64,000 nt of DNA from Geosiphon pyriformis (taxonomy: Eukaryota > Glomeromycota > Glomeromycetes > Archaeosporales > Geosiphonaceae). Of this stretch, positions 38,488-50,300 are shown piece after piece. Position 1 is the first letter of the stretch. Every line of letters starts with the position of its first letter. Made by a program: the position numbers and the translations under genes. The stretch is from contig JAAOMT010000109.1 in assembly GCA_016748015.1 (NCBI GenBank), positions 146,769 through 210,768 of the forward strand. Reading direction: 5' to 3'. The notes under the pieces were generated by a model. That model worked only from the letters and a program-made list of their open reading frames with translations, had not been told where the DNA came from and ran no database searches.

Positions 38488-38488
<1 letters not shown>

Positions 38489-38549
<61 letters not shown>
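38489..38549. repeat. (ATT)n microsatellite
   Basis: About 20 ATT units, ending next to the minus-strand frame that stops at 38551. Confidence 0.95.
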
Positions 38550-38551
<2 letters not shown>

Positions 38552-39259
38552 CAATGCAACAAAGAACTATAATTAAGTTTCCTTTGTTTATAATAGTCTT
38601 TCTTTGACAAATTATTCCATTTCATGAAATGTTTCTGGTCTTTTCTTACGGCTTCAGTAATACTTCCTGTCAAGTTTGTGATTGAAAATGAGGGGCTGTA
38701 AATAGGCTGATTGAATTTCTTGCTTGAAGGCAATGTAGAAGATGAATCTAAAACATACTCCTGTCAATTTTATTAAATGAGTATTTTTTGCCGGATTGAA
38801 CATTTTTTTATCAAAAATCAAAAATCTTGAAATCAATCAATAAAATTATTTTATCTTTGAGATCACGTCATCGATAATCACCTACGTTGTTGCCGTGAGG
38901 TTATCCCATTTTTAATGTCTCATCATTTGATACAATTCCTTGATTTTGTGTTTAAGAATAGACGAAATGGGTATATTGAAAAAAGAAAACTCAGGCAAGA
39001 ACCAATTGAGACAGATAATAAGGCTTTTGTGAAACTTAAAAGATTTCAAACTTTATAAATACATAAGAATTAGTGTTGAAACCTGAATGACATACGGAGG
39101 CCTTTTCTCGCCAAAAAATTAAATCACTTTCTCTATGTTCGGCTTCCTTTTGCAAGTTTCTTTCAAATATTATACTTTCACTTTCATTTAAGTACTATTA
39201 AACGCATACACACTCATTTTTAATTTTAACCTTTTCCTTGCCCAAACAAATACAACAAA

Positions 39260-40255
39260 ATGCCACCTCATAGACAATTTCAAGGTTTACCCTTCCCCCA
39301 TTCTCCCTCCGAAATTTTTATCCAAAGAAAACAAGATATCGAACAAAACCAAAATTTAAAATCTTCGGTACGCGTGTGTCTAGACAATACACTTGATCCT
39401 CCACGTTTTACTCTGTTATTCTCTAGCCATGAATATCCTCCATTCGAAACTACGTTGCATAGTGTGGAGGAACTTGTTAAAAAATGTAATAATCAAAGGA
39501 GTCCCAATTCATGGATGATATTTCGTATGACTATTCAAAAAGCCATCACTGAGACTGGACTTCGTATAACACGTGGCGATGTTTCTCGTCTTGCTGGGAA
39601 AGCATGGAGAGAAAGCCCAATATATATTCAAGAAAAGTTTAAAAGCATTTTTCTACAAGTGAGAGAGCGTCTGAAAATTTTGAATGAAAATTTGGTAATG
39701 CGAGATATTCTTGATATGAATGTTTCGATTTCAGAAAAAAGTGAGAGAATCTTTTAAAATCTTTTCGTGTGTATTTTCTTCGTGGCCTCAAAGAAATTTT
39801 AATCACATGAGTTCTTAAATTGAATAGGTCATCGTCTCAAACCATCATTCCAAACAGTTAACACAAATCAGGGGCCAGAAATTTTTTCATTTTTAGACCC
39901 CAATATTCAGCCTTTTACAACCTCTTATTCATTGCAACCTGAACAACAACAACATCCTTACCCATCTGAAATATCCACAAATTTACAAAATCCTCATATG
40001 ATCGATTTTCTATCGCAAAATAATATATACCAATTATCGGAAACTCCAGTATTACCACAAACCACTTTTTTTCTTGATCCAGCCTTGGAATTCAATCCAT
40101 CAAAAATCTCAAGTATTCAGTCAACGATTGTTGGTGACCATTTTAATGAACATCATTTAGATAACAAGGTTCTTTCCGATAGTCAAGATTATCTAAACTC
40201 CTCAAATACAAGTGAAATTTTTCATGGATACTGCAACTCGAGTTTTCACAATTAA
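39260..40255 (+). CDS. MATA_HMG-type HMG-box protein
   Basis: Two exons, 39260-39740 and 39828-40255, join in phase to 302 residues; the intron has a GTGAGA donor and an AATAG acceptor. Residues about 79-141 form an HMG box of the fungal mating-type class: RSPNSWMIFRMTIQKAI, then VSRLAGKAWRESPIYIQEKF and LQVRERL, matching the family's RPPNAF.LYR..., the S.ML...W..E block and the ...Y...A...K end. Such proteins bend DNA and act as transcription factors, and relatives are fungal sex-determination genes. Outside the box the N-terminus is unusual in having a RVCLDNTLDPPRFTLLF stretch, and the C-terminal half is rich in Asn, Gln, Ser and Pro. The start is supported by an AACAAAATG context. Arbuscular mycorrhizal fungi carry many such genes, so a true mating-type role is not implied. 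Confidence 0.9.
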
Positions 40256-41127
40256 AAGCTAACCAAATTATGCTGCGGTTTCTAGAGAATTTTTATTAAA
40301 AATAAGCAAGTTTGATAAACCAAAAACCTGCAAAACTTTTGGCTTAAAGAAAAAGAACTTTAAATTTCTATCCTCTTTTAAGAAGATTCCGCCCAATTTT
40401 TTAAGTTTTCCAATCAAAGAGTTAAATTGAATCCAATATAAATATTTAAACAAAAAAATTAGTTTCCAAGATCTGCTGAAAATTTTTATATTTTTTCAAT
40501 ATCAAATACGGGTTTAATTGGATGATTTCATAAATTATGACAATATATTGAAGAGTAAAGTTTTATAGCACAGCAGAAACATCTCCGTAAACGATGTTAT
40601 GCACTGCTTTAACGACATCCTCTTTGTGATATTAATAAACTTGTTTAAACGTCGTGATCCATTTTTAAGAGATTTCTAAGCAATTTAATCAGCTAAAATA
40701 TCGTGAAGGAGATTGTCTAATTGAGAATACAAATTACAAATCAGAAACACTTGATTCAAATGAATACACTCAAGAGCTAAATATATGTTTTTAGTTTAAA
40801 GCCACACAGTTGACCCTTTTAAATTTCTTTTTCGATATATATCACATTTGATGTATACTCTATCAAATTTAATGAAACCAGTGGCAGGTTTTGATTCAAT
40901 GTAAAAGTAATTATAACAAACCTCTTGGGTGCTTTTTAACCTTATCAATGACATCATGCGACACTATAATAGAAATACTATAACTATTTTAATATCAAAA
41001 TTATAAAAATAACAAGTACATTGTAGATTAACCCAATTTGGAATACAAGAGATATCAAAAGATAAGCACACTATAGTAAAAAAATAACTGGCTAAAAAAC
41101 TTTTGAGAAATGCTGAATTTTAATATT
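40256..41127. other. Intergenic boundary between gene block and transposon block
   Basis: This is the 3' region of the HMG gene passing into AT-rich DNA. No gene is seen; CpG becomes rare after about 40.7 kb. Confidence 0.35.
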
Positions 41128-42214
41128 TTTGGATAAACTAATATCTAAAATTAAGTTAATAAAATATTCAATTACTTGGGCTTTACAAATAAGATAAATA
41201 ACATTGTTATTATTAACAAGATCTATTTAACAAAATTATTTATTTGTTTTTAGCATTTATTTTTGTAATTAAAAACTTTTGTAGATCTTTTAAAATTCTA
41301 AATGTATAATAAATTGGCCAAATGTGATGTGAACTGAAATTTTTATTAAATTTTTAACTACTAAATAGAAGTCTGATTTTTAAATAATTTCTAAAGATTT
41401 TAATTTTCGTGAATTTTTAAATGTTTTTACTTTTAATGCTTTATTTTTGTTATTAAATATCAAAATAATTGTATTTAAATTAAAAATTAAACCTGACTTT
41501 GACTTGTATTTTTTATTTTTGAAAGATATACTTATCAAGTTAATAACTAATATTTTATTGTTTTAATTAGAAAATCTTTTTTAAAGAAATTTATATATAT
41601 CTAATTGAATCTTAAATTAAAAAGTCAATTATTATTTTTAAAATTTAAAGAAAACATTGAAGAATTATTGCGATTTTAAAATAAATAACCAGTAATTTAA
41701 CATTAATAATAAATTAAAAAATCTTAATTTTAAAATATTTAATTATATTAAAGTTGTTATTATTAATTAAAATAAGATTAATATTAAATTTTTAATTTTT
41801 ATATTGTTTAAACTAAAAATTCCAAAAGTTAAATCAAATTTTTTGTTATTTATTTATTAATTATTTATCTGAATTTTATTATTAGATTGTAAATAAAATA
41901 ACAGTTATTTAAAAAGCAATAGCAAATATAAAAGCAGTTATTAAAAAAAATGTATTTTTTATTTTTATGTTTAATTAATTTTTAAATTGCTTTTATATAT
42001 TTAGTTACTTTTTTTAAGTTTTGAATTTATTATTTTGAAAAAAAGTTTTAGCTTTTATTGATCATATTATTAACAAAAACAAAATTATATTAAATTTAAA
42101 AAAAACAATTAAAAGTTCAAAATTTTCTAAAACACAAAATTAGTATTAACTTTTTATTATTAAAAATTTATAAAATTACTAAATTATTTAATTACTTATT
42201 TTACAAAAATATAA
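41128..42214 (-). mobile_element. Older Ty3 copy, gag/protease part, left of the nested insertion
   Basis: The sequence follows 47220-48400 of the full-length element in the same orientation, with many C-to-T and G-to-A differences. Paired landmarks are CTTGGGCTTTACAAATAAGA (41176) against CTTGGGCTTTGCAAATAAAA (47238), TTGGCCAAATGTGATGTGAA (41313) against TTGGCCAAATGTAATGTGTA (47378), and GCAGTTATT (41934) against GCAGTTATT (48108). The match runs up to the edge of the intact element at 42220 and appears to resume, more weakly, after 49974. It is therefore an older relative into which the younger copy jumped. Confidence 0.75.
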
Positions 42215-42219
42215 AATAT

Positions 42220-42979
42220 TGTTATGGGTTGGAGTAATAAGCTAACAGATAGCAAAAGAGAACAAAATTGTAAGGTAATGAAAGAAATTAAAGGAATTCA
42301 ATTTCAAAGAGCGAATTAAATGAGTATGAATTCAATGTATAAGATTAGTTTCATAAAATATCTCAGTTACTATACTTTTCAAAAGATAACTGAGGAATCT
42401 AAAGATAGAGGGATAGTCTATTCTGTTAATAAATAATCACACTAGTATAATTCTATGTCTTATGTCAGCATTCTTAGAATTCAATATCAGGTATCAAATA
42501 TATTCTTTAGTCATATTTTATTCAATAATCTTCAAATACTACAATTATATGTTTTAGAAAAAGGTAAAAAATAACCAACAAGTAATTTTTTATCTTAAAA
42601 TATTTAAATAGTTAAAAGTAAAAAAAGAGAAATTAGCAATAAGAAAAGAATTGAGATGAAAGTTGTTATTTTATTTATTTTATTTTCTTGATTTCTGACA
42701 TGCTTTTCTATAGCTAAGAGATTCATTGCTTATATAACTATTAAAAGTAGTTAATGATCAAATCAATAATTAGATTAATAATCAGGTTAATAATCAGATC
42801 AACAATCAAGTCATTAATTAAATCAATAATCAGGTCAATGATTAGGTTAATGATCAGATTAATGGTCAGATTATTAATCAGGTTAATGATCAATATCTAA
42901 AAATAGAGTGATTAATTATATGATATTAGTAACTAATACATATAATAATTAATAAAAAGTATGAGTTTCAACTGTAATA
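42220..42979 (-). repeat. 3' LTR of the Ty3 element, 760 bp
   Basis: It matches 49303-49969 except for an expanded 12-bp minisatellite at 42751-42893 (unit near ATCAGGTTAATA, about 11 units), which accounts for the 93-bp length difference from the other LTR. Just inside it, the minus strand reads GAAGAGGA, a plausible polypurine tract for plus-strand priming. Confidence 0.9.
42751..42893. repeat. 12-bp minisatellite inside the 3' LTR
   Basis: About 11 degenerate 12-bp units of the form ATCAGGTTAATA, ATCAGATCAACA, ATTAGGTTAATG. The equivalent position in the 5' LTR (about 49837-49884) has only about three units. Confidence 0.85.
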
Positions 42980-43199
42980 TTATCCTCTTCAAAAAGATTA
43001 AGCTCTAGTGAAATTAAGATATTTATGATGTAATTTATTTGAAAAGTTTTGTTTAATTCAAAGCTAACTAGTTTATTGAAGTTTTTAATAAATAAAGTAT
43101 ATAATATTTAAGGCAAAATAAGTTTTGTATTCAAAAGACCAAATCTTTGTATTAAAGTTTTGGCTCTTTTAACAATAGTTAAAACTTTTGGGACATCTA

Positions 43200-46100
43200 A
43201 TCATATAATGCCCAAAATTTTTGTCTGTATCTTTAAAGTTGTTTTTTTTATTAGTTTCATGTCTTCTATGATTTTACCAAAGTAACTATAGAGTTTTAAT
43301 TGTCTTTCATATAACAAGTTTTTGTCTATGGGCAAGATTTCTTGGAATGTTTTTTCAATTGTGCTAAAAGATAGAAGTATAGCTGCTGTTATACTTTTCA
43401 ACAAATATTTATCCATTTTACTACCAATTTTTTCTTTTTTGGTAGTGGTTTTTTTGGATTTAATAATAATATGTGTTCTATTATTATCAGTTATAGTGGT
43501 CTGTTTCTCAATGATCAGAGTAGCATTTGGATAGTTTTTGATTCAATACTTATGGAGAGTATAGAAGATATTTTGAATGTTTTAATTCAGAAAATAATTA
43601 TTTATGTTGATTGAAAATATCTCTGTTTTAGGAAAAGTGCATTTATTTATACTTGATTTTTGCTAATTATTTGAGTCAGTATTACTACAATAGACAACTA
43701 ATTAAGTCGTTTATAATATTTCTTAAGACATGTATCATGAACAAAACAATCATTAAAGATTGTTTTGGATTGATCTTAAAGAATATAAGAACCATTGTTT
43801 AAAACTTTGTTGACTAAAAAAGATTCTTTTTACTGGCTAAAAAATTTATTATCATAGATATTATCACTATCTGAATAGTATTCCAATACCAAATTACCAA
43901 CACTTAAGGAAAGTGTTTTATAAGTTTTCTTTTTCTTAAGCTTTTTTTGAAACTGTTTTATCTTTTTAAAGACAATTATTTGTACTTTTACCAATAAGTT
44001 AAGAATAGTATCAAGTCTTTTTTGCAAAATATCTTTATAATTTCTTATTGTAATTTTTTCAAAGAGTATTGTTTCAATGTCAGTTTTTATTAATAATGTT
44101 GCTATGTATCTATAAAACAGATAAAAAAATTCATAACTTGTTATGTTATGATTCACAGTTTTATAAGCAAACAAAGCTAAAGACAGTACTTTGTCTTATA
44201 AGTTTGTTTTTTTACTGGTTTTGGCTAAGGTTTTACATAGTATTCTAATGAAATGTTTTATTAAGCTATTTGTTTAAAAATGGTAAAAGAAGAAAAGTTT
44301 ATGATGTATTCCCATTTTTCTGCAAAGTTCTTTAACCAGTGTACTAAAAGAAACTCTTTTTCTATCAGATAAAAGTTCTTTGGAGCAGTTATGATAGCAA
44401 ATAATATCTTCATAAATGAAGTTGGCTATTGAGACTGCTGTTTGATTTGATGTGGCTTTTGCTTCTATCTACTTTGTAAAATAGTTGATAGCTATAATAA
44501 TATATCTATTGTCATTAGAAGTTATTGTTAACAGTCTAATAACATCTATACCAATTTTGTCAAATGATTGGCCAACAAAAATTGAATAGATATCTTCTTT
44601 CTTGTTGGATTTTTCTTTTCTTTGGCAAGTATTACAAGTTTTAATGTACTCAGCAATGTCTTTTCCTAAAATAGGCCAATAATAATAAGCTAAAGTTTTC
44701 TGAATTGTTTTTGTTTTTCCAAAGTGTCCAGCTAATGGATTAGTATACATGTTGTAGATTACAATTTTTCTTTCTTCAAATCTAATAACTTTTTGGGGAC
44801 AGTTAGAATCTTTTCTATTTCTTTTGTAAAGTTGGTTCTAATGAATTAAATAGAAATTTGTTTGTTTGTGCAAATGTTCTTTTTGCTGTTAAGTGTATTT
44901 TAGTGGATATTGTCTTTTAACCAAAATTTCTATTAAGGCAGAATAGTTGTCCAAGTTTATTATTGTGTATGTTTATAAGAGTATTACTAATAATTAAGTT
45001 GGTTTGATTAAAAAGTTGTACTATCACTGAATGGTAAGTTTAGAAAAAACATTGGTGTTTTAATGATTTGCTTCTTTACAGTATTGAATATTATAGTCAA
45101 ATTTATCTAAGTGAAGTATTCAGAAAGTTATTTATTTGTGTTTTAGCTTTTTTTTATTACACAGTCAAACCAAAGCTTAATGATCTGTTACTACTAGAAA
45201 TTTCACACCAAGAAGATATTAGTCTCAGTAATTAGTAGTCCAAACTACTGTTAAGTATTCTTACTCAGTAACTAAATAGTTTTTTTCTGCTGGTGTAAAA
45301 GATCTACTGGGATATATTATAGCATGTTCTTTGTCATTTTTATCTTTTTAGAAAAAGACAGCATCAAGTCCATAACCAGATATATTAGTGTATAAAATAA
45401 AAGATTAGTCCAGATTTGGTTGTTTAAGAATTGGTTTAGTAACAAGTTTTTTCTTCAAAGTTTTAAAAACTTTTTGTTAATGAATGCCTCAATAATAATT
45501 GACATTTTTCCTGAGTAGCTAATTAAAAGAAAAGGCAATTTTAGAAAAATCTTTAATAAATTTGTGATAATAAGAAGCCAAACCAAGGAAAGAGCATAGT
45601 TTAGGAACATTTATAGATTGTTTAATGTTTTGGACTTTTTCAATTTTGGCTGGGTCAAGGAAGATTTTATCTTTTGTAATAAGATGACCAAGAACTAAGT
45701 AAATTGTTATTTAAAGAAAGATTTAATTAAGTTTATCTTAAGGCCAGTATTTCTAAGGAAATCAAAACCTTTTTACAAGTGTTTAAGATGTTCATTTCAG
45801 ATTTTTGAGTATACTATTATGTTGTCCAAATAAGCAAGAACAAAGTTTTCTTTTACTAATTCAAACACTTTGTCCATTAGGCATTGAAAGATAAGAGAAG
45901 TATTAATGAGACCAAAAGGCATGACTGTGAATTCATATGTACCATACTTGGTAATAAAAACAGTTTTCTTTCTACTTTTTGAATTCATTTTTACTTGCCA
46001 GAATTTAGCAGTTAAGTTAATGATTGAAAAAAAAGCAGCACTATTAAATTTGTTTAACATTGTATTAATTTTGGAGAATAAGTACATGTTTCTTATAGTA

Positions 46101-47600
46101 ATAATATTTAATTAGTAGTAGTTAACACAGAAACATAGGGTTCTATCTTTCTTAGATACTATTACAACTGAAAAAGTTCATTTACTCTTGGTTTTTTGTA
46201 TGAATCCAAGATTTTTTATTTGAGTTATTTCTCTCTTGATAAACTCATCATTGTGCTGATTGAATTAATAAGACTTCAAATAAATGGAACAAGTTTTTTT
46301 GATGGTAATAGTGTGTTGTATCATATGGATTCATCCAGGAGTGTTATTTTTTTTTGAGATAACTGGGCTATTTCTAGCCAACAGATTTTTAATGACTACT
46401 TTTCTTTCTTCAGAAAAGAGTTTTTTTTGTTCTACTGCAAGTAATTAGATTTCAGGTGATTCATTCTCAAAGAATTTTTGTACTTCTCTTAGTTTTTCTT
46501 TGAGTATCAAACTAATTGGCTACCAATCTTTGTAATAGATCAGACAAAATTTGTATTTATTACTAAGAGAATACAAAGATTTATTGCACTAGTATCTAAC
46601 ATAAAGACCATGTTATTAATAATTGTATTTGGTTTTTTTGCTAGATTTTCTGTCAAAAATTCTTTTGAGTATGTCATAGTAGGGCCAGCAGATTAATTTG
46701 TTATTTACAATGATTCTTTTTTTGTCAGCTTTGACATTATCTAGTGGCTTGTTATTGCTAATGAAGATAGTATAGGCAAGTTTAGCAGTTTCTTTTTGTT
46801 TTTCTTGATCTTTTTTTCATTGCTCTTATCATCATCTGATTCATTTGATTGTTTTTCTTTTTGGTTTGCTTGGATGCTAGAGAGATTGTCTAATAATAGC
46901 ACTTAACTACAATAAATTTCTTACTACATCTAATAGTTAACTCACAAAGTTTATAGTCAAGTAGTGCTTTGGCTTTCTTAAGCCATTCATTGCCAACAAT
47001 TATGGTATACTTTTTTGCTTCAGATACTCCTATGTCAATTTCAATGTTGATGCCATTGATGGGAACAGAAACAGCTTTGGCTATACCTAAGTCTTTCTTC
47101 TTATTACTATGTATATTGGTCATAGACTGGGTAGAAGATTTATTAATCTTTCTTTCAATGGCTTTCAGAAAGTGTTTGGCAATTATACTAACAGATAATT
47201 CACTGTCTAAGATCAAGTCAATAAAATAACCAGTCACTTGGGCTTTGCAAATAAAAAGGGTAACATTGTTGTTATTAACAAGTCAAGTTTGGCAAAGGCA
47301 CTTGTTGGTTTTTGGTATTTTTTTTTTGAAATTAATGATTTGTGAAGATTTTTTCTGAACTGTAAATGAATTATTAGTTGGCCAAATGTAATGTGTACTG
47401 GGGTTTCTATGAGATTTTTAACAATAGAATAGAAACCAGATTTTAGTACTATTTCTGGAGATTCTAATTTTGGAAGATTTTTAAAAACTTTAGTCTTTGG
47501 TGGCTCATTGTTATAAACAATTGATGTGGATACTTTATTTGGGTTCAGAATAAAATCAATCTTAGCTTTTTTTTTCTTTCTTGTTGATTTAGAAATATTG
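43200..47600 (-). pseudogene. Ty3 pol: protease, reverse transcriptase, RNase H, integrase
   Basis: Minus-strand domains in order. Protease at 46890-47237: the active-site triad reads DSE (ILDSELSVSIIAKHF) instead of DSG. Reverse transcriptase at about 45780-46500: KKTVFITKYGTYEFTVMPFG and, at the catalytic dyad, YLDNIIVYSK instead of YLDD. RNase H at about 45040-45230: FLVVTDH and LDKFDYNIQYCKEANH. Integrase at 43830-44750: zinc-binding GHFGKTKT with TCNTCQ, core start IGIDVIRLL with its first Asp kept, and FAYKT near 44174. A C-terminal tail with YFGKIIEDMKLIKKTTLKIQ lies at 43201-43416. Stops interrupt all joins. The lost protease and RT residues are single G-to-A changes, so this pol cannot function. 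Confidence 0.88.
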
Positions 47601-47749
47601 ATTACTAGTTCATCTATGTCATAGTTATTATTAATTAGGTTAAAAACAAAAAAAGAGTTTTCTTTTAGTTGGTTTGTACTCTTACCCTTTAAAAATGCAC
47701 CTACTAGTTTAAAGACTGATAAACAGTGGCTTTAACTAAAGAATTCTTT

Positions 47750-48786
47750 CCAAAGAAATTAATGTTAGCATGATTGAGTCTTTGATTGAGTACATTATTG
47801 TTGTTAATTCTGTTGTTTTAATTATCATTATTTCTAAGAGCTAAAGAAGGCAGAGGAGAATTGTTGCAATCTTTGAAAAAATGTCCAGTTAATCCACAGC
47901 AATAATACACAAGTGGGCCACAATTTTGTTGTCTTTGATAAGGGGGTTGCTGGGGCTAATTAAAGTAGAATTCATATCTGGGTCTTTGAAATTGTTAATT
48001 CTTTTTGACTGCTTGAGCTAAGAGTTCTAATAACCAGACAAAATTGGCTGTAAATCTATCTATCAATTGTTCATTAGGATCTAGAGTTTGAGCAGCAAAA
48101 GAAATGGCAGTTATTTGAGGAGCAAAAGCCATAACAGAAGCAGGAGCAAAAACTGAAAATGTGAATTCTAAGTGCATCTTTTGATTGTTTTCAATTCATT
48201 GAGTTAGTTCAATAATTATATCTATTGTAAGATTGTTTTTCAGAACCAAAAGAGACCAAAAAGCATATAAGAGATCAGTTCTTAATCTTTTTGTAAAAGA
48301 ATGAATTTTCTGCTTTTCTGTCCAGTTTCTTTTAAAGTCTATTCACTTGATTAACTTTCTGATTGCTTTGGTGTATTTAGTTACAACTTTACCAAGACTT
48401 TGGGTTTTTTTTTCTAATTCTATGCATTATTTGGATACCAAGATAAGAATTTTAAATTTTATTTTAAACCAAATAATAAAAAAGATGTTGTTCTTTTTAG
48501 TATTTGCTGATATCTATTTAATAATTCTTTACTGAGCATTGGCATTGGTTTTTTGTGAGAACCAAGTAGCAGAAGAGCCTTGAAGGTAGCCACCAATAAT
48601 TTGAAACTTGTATTCATTATTATATTGGTTGACTGTTATAACTCTTTCAAAGTTATTTAATCATTCAATTGGATCTTGTATATTATCTCTAAATAATAGT
48701 AATGATGTATTGTTTTTTTGCTCTAAAGCAGTTTGTATGCCTTAGAGGACAATCAGAATATTTTGTTGTATAAAGTCATTAGCCAT
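47750..48786 (-). pseudogene. Ty3 gag
   Basis: From an ATG at 48784-48786 the minus strand reads MANDFIQQNILIVL and, after a stop, NQYNNEYKFQIIGGYLQGSS followed by ATWF, the conserved capsid-region block of retrotransposon gag. Stops here stand where CAA (Gln) or TGG (Trp) is expected. Near 47900 a zinc knuckle reads YYCCGLTGHFFKDC: the first Cys of CX2CX4HX4C is Tyr (TGT to TAT). Gag forms the particle that packages the element's RNA. Upstream minus-strand DNA to 49250 may add N-terminal or leader sequence. Confidence 0.8.
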
Positions 48787-49282
48787 TGGTTTAAGAATAG
48801 CTGTTTGTGTAGAATGTTCTGATTTATTTGAAAAGAGATCAAAAACAGAAGCAGTTTGATAACTTTTTTTTTTGTTTCAAAGAAAGTTTTAGCTAGTTAA
48901 TAAACAGCAATCTAAATATAAATTTGGTAATTTAGGTATTCAGAATTAGAGAGCTGTTGTTCAAAAGTTGTAAAATATAAAAGCTGATTGATGTTGTTAT
49001 TTTTTTCTTCAAAGTTGTCTTCAAAATAAGTTTGGTCAAAATAATAGTTTGTGTAAACTGTATAGATTTTAGCTAAATGTTCATTTAGGAACCAGTTTCA
49101 AAAAGTTTGAAATTGTCTACTGGATTGTTTTTCAATGGAAAAGCAAATTAAGCAGAAAAGCAAAGAATTGAGTTTAATAAAGTCTAGATTGTTTTTGTTG
49201 TGTGCTTTAAAGTATTCTTCTAATTATTGTGATAATAAATAATCATCCATACAATAAAAAACAAAGTCAATTTTAACAATCT

Positions 49283-49298
49283 CACAAAAAGCACCACT
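49283..49298 (-). promoter_or_regulatory. Candidate primer-binding site
   Basis: Just inside the 5' LTR the minus strand reads TGGTGCTTTTTGTGAG, beginning with TGG as expected for pairing with a tRNA 3' CCA end. Four bases separate it from the LTR, a little more than usual. The priming tRNA is not identified. Confidence 0.4.
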
Positions 49299-49302
49299 TT
49301 TA

Positions 49303-49969
49303 TGTTATGAATTGGAATAACAGACTAACAAATAGTAAGGGAAAACAAAATTATAGGGTAATAAAAAGAATTAAAAGGAATTTAACTTTAAAGAATGAAT
49401 TGAATAAGTATGGATTCAATATACAAGATCAGTTTTATAAAATATCTCAGTTATTATACTTTTCAAAAAATAACCAGAAAATTTGAAGATAAAGAGATAG
49501 TTTATACTGTCAACAAATAATCACATACTGATATAATTCTATGCTTTACATTAGTGCTCTTAAAATTCAATATTAAATATCAAATGTACTTTTTAGTCAT
49601 GTTTTATTCAATAATTTTCAAATGCTACAATTACACATTTTAGGAAAAGGTAAGAAATAACCAACAAGTAATCTTTTATCCCAAGATATTTAGATACTTG
49701 AAAGTAGGGAAAGAGAAATTAGCAATAAGAAAAAGATTGAGATAAAAGTTGTTATTTTATTTATTTGATTTCCTTAATTTCTGATATGCTTTTCTACAGT
49801 TAAGAAATTCATTGCTTATATAGCTATTAAAAGTGGTTGATGATCAGATCAACAACTAGATCAATAATCAAGTTAATAATTACTATCTAAAAATAGAATG
49901 GCTAATTATATAACATTAGTAGCTAATATATGTAATAATTAATAAAAAATATGAATTTCAACTGTAACA
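49303..49969 (-). repeat. 5' LTR of the Ty3 element, 667 bp
   Basis: It aligns along its length with 42220-42979; differences are mostly transitions plus the shorter 12-bp minisatellite. It carries the element's promoter on the minus strand. The many LTR-LTR differences show that this insertion is not recent. Confidence 0.9.
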
Positions 49970-49974
49970 ATATT

Positions 49975-50300
49975 AATAAATTTTTAAACAATAAAAAGTT
50001 TTTATATTCTAAAAAAAAAATTAAATATAATTATAATTTTTATTTATTTTAATTATAACAAAAAATTTTAATTAGCTATTAATGTTTTTTATATTATATT
50101 TAGTATTATTTTATTTTAATTAAATAATAAAATACACAAAAAGTAATTATTTATGTTAGCAGAACTTTAAAATTTACTTAAATCGAATATTTATTAATTA
50201 AACTAAAAACAATAGTAGTAATTTAGACTTGTAAACTTTTTTGACAATATTTTTTAACCAAAAAATTTGATATTATTATTTATAATATTAAACTTAAATA
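49975..50300 (-). mobile_element. Probable continuation of the older Ty3 gag
   Basis: If the younger element is removed, this AT-rich sequence continues the older copy's gag region. It resembles about 48440-48540 of the intact element (shared pattern TTTTATTTATTTTAA, then AACAAAAAA), but the match is weak because of decay. Confidence 0.4.

Larger units (their letters stand above)
35158..39259. other. Intergenic region, no gene called
   Basis: It starts with the BTB 3' region, including a (TTTTC)n pyrimidine tract (35315-35344). 35.4-36.6 kb is very AT-rich and transposon-like in texture. It holds microsatellites (listed separately). A minus-strand frame at 38551-38760 (contains FNQPIYSPSFSITNLTGSI) has protein-like composition and an upstream TTGACAG acceptor, so it might be a last exon, but no upstream exon is recognised. 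The last 150 bases (from about 39110) are the presumed HMG-gene promoter, pyrimidine-rich with repeated CTTTCA. Confidence 0.4.
42221..49968 (-). mobile_element. Full-length but dead Ty3/gypsy LTR retrotransposon
   Basis: About 7.75 kb, transcribed on the minus strand, bounded by two LTRs that match along their length (42220-42979 and 49303-49969). LTR ends begin TGTTATG and finish CTGTAACA or CTGTAATA. The flanks carry AATATT at 42215-42220 and at 49969-49974, compatible with a 4-6-bp target duplication sharing end bases. Gene order on the minus strand is gag, protease, RT, RNase H, integrase, as in Ty3. Every coding domain has stops or lost key residues, so it cannot move on its own. Confidence 0.92.

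Noticed and set aside
42751-42893. CRISPR-like array
   Set aside because: The units are 12 bp with no spacers, lie inside an LTR, and the genome is eukaryotic. It is a minisatellite.
43322-43534. 70-codon plus frame, hydrophobic, membrane-protein-like
   Set aside because: It is antisense to the C-terminal tail of Ty3 pol, and antisense to AT-rich coding DNA often looks hydrophobic.
46969-47229. 86-codon plus frame over the Ty3 protease
   Set aside because: It is a shadow; the minus strand carries the protease with ILDSELSVSIIAKHF.
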